A program made the position numbers and the translations under genes. A stretch of DNA of 64,000 nucleotides from Sulfurospirillum sp964466465 (GTDB lineage: Bacteria > Campylobacterota > Campylobacteria > Campylobacterales > Sulfurospirillaceae). Each line of letters begins with the position of its first letter. Positions within the stretch are counted from its first letter, which is position 1. Location of the stretch: assembly GCA_964466465.1 (NCBI GenBank), contig CAYXNJ010000004.1, positions 1 through 64,000 of the forward strand. The letters run 5' to 3'. Positions 62,506 to 64,000 of this stretch are shown one piece after another. The notes below the pieces were generated by a model. The model did no database searches, was not told the DNA's origin, and was given only the letters and a program-made list of their open reading frames with translations.

Positions 62506-63717
62506 ATGTTTGATGAGATTAGATTTAATACAATTGATAGATTACCTGGATATGTTTTTGCCCAAATCAATGACTTAAAATTAGCTGCACGCCACGCGGG
62601 TGATGATATTATTGACTTTTCAATGGGAAATCCTGATGGAAGAACACCACAACATATTATTGACAAACTCGTAGAGTCTGCACAAAAAGATGGCACACAT
62701 GGCTATTCAGTTAGTAAAGGTATTTACAAACTTCGTTTAGCAATTTGTAATTGGTATGCCCGTAAATATGGCGTCACTCTTGATCCAAATACTGAAGCCG
62801 TTGCAACACTTGGTAGTAAGGAAGGTTTTGTGCATTTAGCGCAAGCGATTATGAATCCTGGTGATGTTGCTGTTGTTCCTGATCCTGCTTATCCCATTCA
62901 TGCCTATGCTTTTATGATTGCAGGGGGCAATGTTCATAAATTTGGACTTGACTATAACGAAAAATATGAGTTGGATAAAGAGCAGTTTTTTACAAAATTG
63001 AAAAAAGTGTTTAAAGAATCAGCTCCAAAACCAAAATTTGTGGTCGTTAACTTTCCACATAATCCAACTTGTGTTACAACAGATGTCTCATTTTATGAAG
63101 AACTTGTCGCGTATGCAAAAGAAGAGCGTTTTTATATTATTAGCGATATTGCTTATGCTGATCTCTCTTTCGATGGCTATGAGACACCTTCTATTTTCCA
63201 AGTTGAAGGTGCAAAAGATGTAGCCGTTGAGTGTTATACGCTCTCTAAAAGTTACAATATGGCAGGATGGCGTGTCGGATTTGTTGTAGGAAATAAAAAA
63301 CTAGTAGGCGCGCTTCAAAAAATTAAATCATGGTTTGACTATGGTATGTTTACCCCAATTCAAGTGGCTTCAACCGTAGCACTTGATGGCCCACAAGAGT
63401 GTGTCGATGAAATCCGTGCAACCTATAAAAAACGTCGTGATGTTTTAGTTGAGAGCTTTAACAATGCGGGATGGCCTATGGAAAAACCACAATCAACGAT
63501 GTTTGTATGGGCAAAAATTCCAAAAGTGGCTGAACATTTAGGTAGTATGGAATTTGCAAAACAGCTTTTAAAAGAGGCTAAAATTGCGGTGAGCCCAGGC
63601 GTTGGTTTTGGAGAACATGGAGAGGGTTATGTCAGAATTGCTCTCATTGAAAATGAAAATAGAATACGTCAAGCAGCACGTAATATTAAGAAGTATTTGA
63701 AGAGTTTAGAAGGCTAG
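62506..63717 (+). CDS. Class I/II aminotransferase
   Basis: 403 residues of the fold-type I PLP family. The catalytic Lys is in YTLSKSYNMAGWRVGFVVG, PLP contacts are in LGSKEGFVHLAQA and ISDIAYADLSFDGY, and substrate Arg in GYVRIALIENENRI. The closest known groups are AlaC-like alanine and LL-diaminopimelate aminotransferases. Next to homoserine dehydrogenase it probably serves the aspartate-family pathway. TAGGAG precedes the ATG. Confidence 0.88.
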   Translation: MFDEIRFNTIDRLPGYVFAQINDLKLAARHAGDDIIDFSMGNPDGRTPQHIIDKLVESAQKDGTHGYSVSKGIYKLRLAICNWYARKYGVTLDPNTEAVATLGSKEGFVHLAQAIMNPGDVAVVPDPAYPIHAYAFMIAGGNVHKFGLDYNEKYELDKEQFFTKLKKVFKESAPKPKFVVVNFPHNPTCVTTDVSFYEELVAYAKEERFYIISDIAYADLSFDGYETPSIFQVEGAKDVAVECYTLSKSYNMAGWRVGFVVGNKKLVGALQKIKSWFDYGMFTPIQVASTVALDGPQECVDEIRATYKKRRDVLVESFNNAGWPMEKPQSTMFVWAKIPKVAEHLGSMEFAKQLLKEAKIAVSPGVGFGEHGEGYVRIALIENENRIRQAARNIKKYLKSLEG

Positions 63718-63720
63718 AGA

Positions 63721-64000
63721 ATGATCAAAGTTGGAATTATAGGTGTTGGAACAGTTGGTAGCCATGTTGTCAAAATTTTGCAAGAGAATGAAGATATTAT
63801 TACAGCGCGTAGTGGCAAAAAAATTGTTCCTATTCTAGGTATCGTCAAAGATACTACAAAAAAAAGAGATGTTAACATCCCTTTAAGTAGTGATGTCAAT
63901 GACATTTTAGACAATCCTGAAATTGATGTTGTTGTTGAATTGATGGGCGGTGTTGATGAGGCATATAAAATTGTCACAAAAGCATTGAAAAATAAAAAAG
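63721..64000 (+). CDS. hom: Homoserine dehydrogenase (partial, runs off the window)
   Basis: 93 residues are visible. KVGIIGVGTVGSHVVKIL is the Rossmann nucleotide-binding motif and DVVVELMGGVDEAY continues the family pattern. It reduces aspartate semialdehyde to homoserine in threonine and methionine synthesis. It starts three bases after the aminotransferase stop. Confidence 0.9.
   Translation, partial: MIKVGIIGVGTVGSHVVKILQENEDIITARSGKKIVPILGIVKDTTKKRDVNIPLSSDVNDILDNPEIDVVVELMGGVDEAYKIVTKALKNKK

Overview
The window reads as chromosomal DNA of a Campylobacterota (epsilonproteobacterial) species, most likely Sulfurospirillum or a close relative. The case rests on several features together. 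The DNA is AT-rich with sigma70-type TATAAT -10 boxes. The complex I operon has small, non-canonical proteins in the NuoE and NuoF positions. A PflA-like flagellar motor protein lies directly behind nuoN, as in Campylobacter. A UbiA/MqnP prenyltransferase is present, and sensory genes are dense. The genus is an inference from gene content; I ran no database search. Genes are packed tightly, usually overlapping or with short gaps. No gene-free stretch exceeds 300 bases, and I saw no tRNA, rRNA, insertion sequence, prophage, CRISPR array or replication origin.

Layout. 0-9 kb: a small HTH protein, a MarC-family membrane protein, two tandem near-duplicate Cache chemoreceptors, an MFS transporter, an HD-GYP protein, a His/Tyr-rich secreted protein and a methyltransferase. 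8.7-12.7 kb: a binding-protein/histidine-kinase/response-regulator sensory unit, whose binding protein is cut short by an in-frame stop, and a periplasmic cyclophilin. 12.7-18 kb: PII and ammonium transporter, aldo/keto reductase, pyrC, and an OmpR-type two-component pair. 18-27 kb: a PilZ protein, a polar amino acid ABC transporter, a cytochrome c, an EamA transporter, and a ZnuABC/Zur zinc region with a clear inverted-repeat operator. 27-32.6 kb: endonuclease IV, a FadL-like porin with an acyl-CoA synthetase, and an AAA ATPase. 32.8-46.6 kb: the 14-gene nuo operon. 46.7-64 kb: pflA, aldehyde dehydrogenase, miaA, mqnP/ubiA, two uncharacterised genes, a CetA/CetB-like energy-taxis pair, moaA with a degenerate moeA-like gene, a ribosome-modification cluster (rsmE, rpmE, rsmI, rlmB), a RodZ-like protein, an aminotransferase and the start of homoserine dehydrogenase.

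How the genes fit together. Much of the window concerns sensing (three chemoreceptors, an Aer-like PAS protein, two two-component systems, HD-GYP and PilZ proteins) and anaerobic respiration (complex I, cytochrome c, molybdopterin synthesis). The Nuo complex lacks the NADH-oxidising flavoprotein. The protein in the NuoF slot looks instead like a copy of the C-terminal part of NuoG.

The most notable undescribed candidate is an RNA-like element found twice, upstream of the FadL-like gene (27900-27965) and upstream of nuoA (32692-32764). Both copies share a 10-base box followed by a 10-bp stem with a three-base loop, and the stem shows compensatory base-pair changes. This is the signature of a conserved structured leader.
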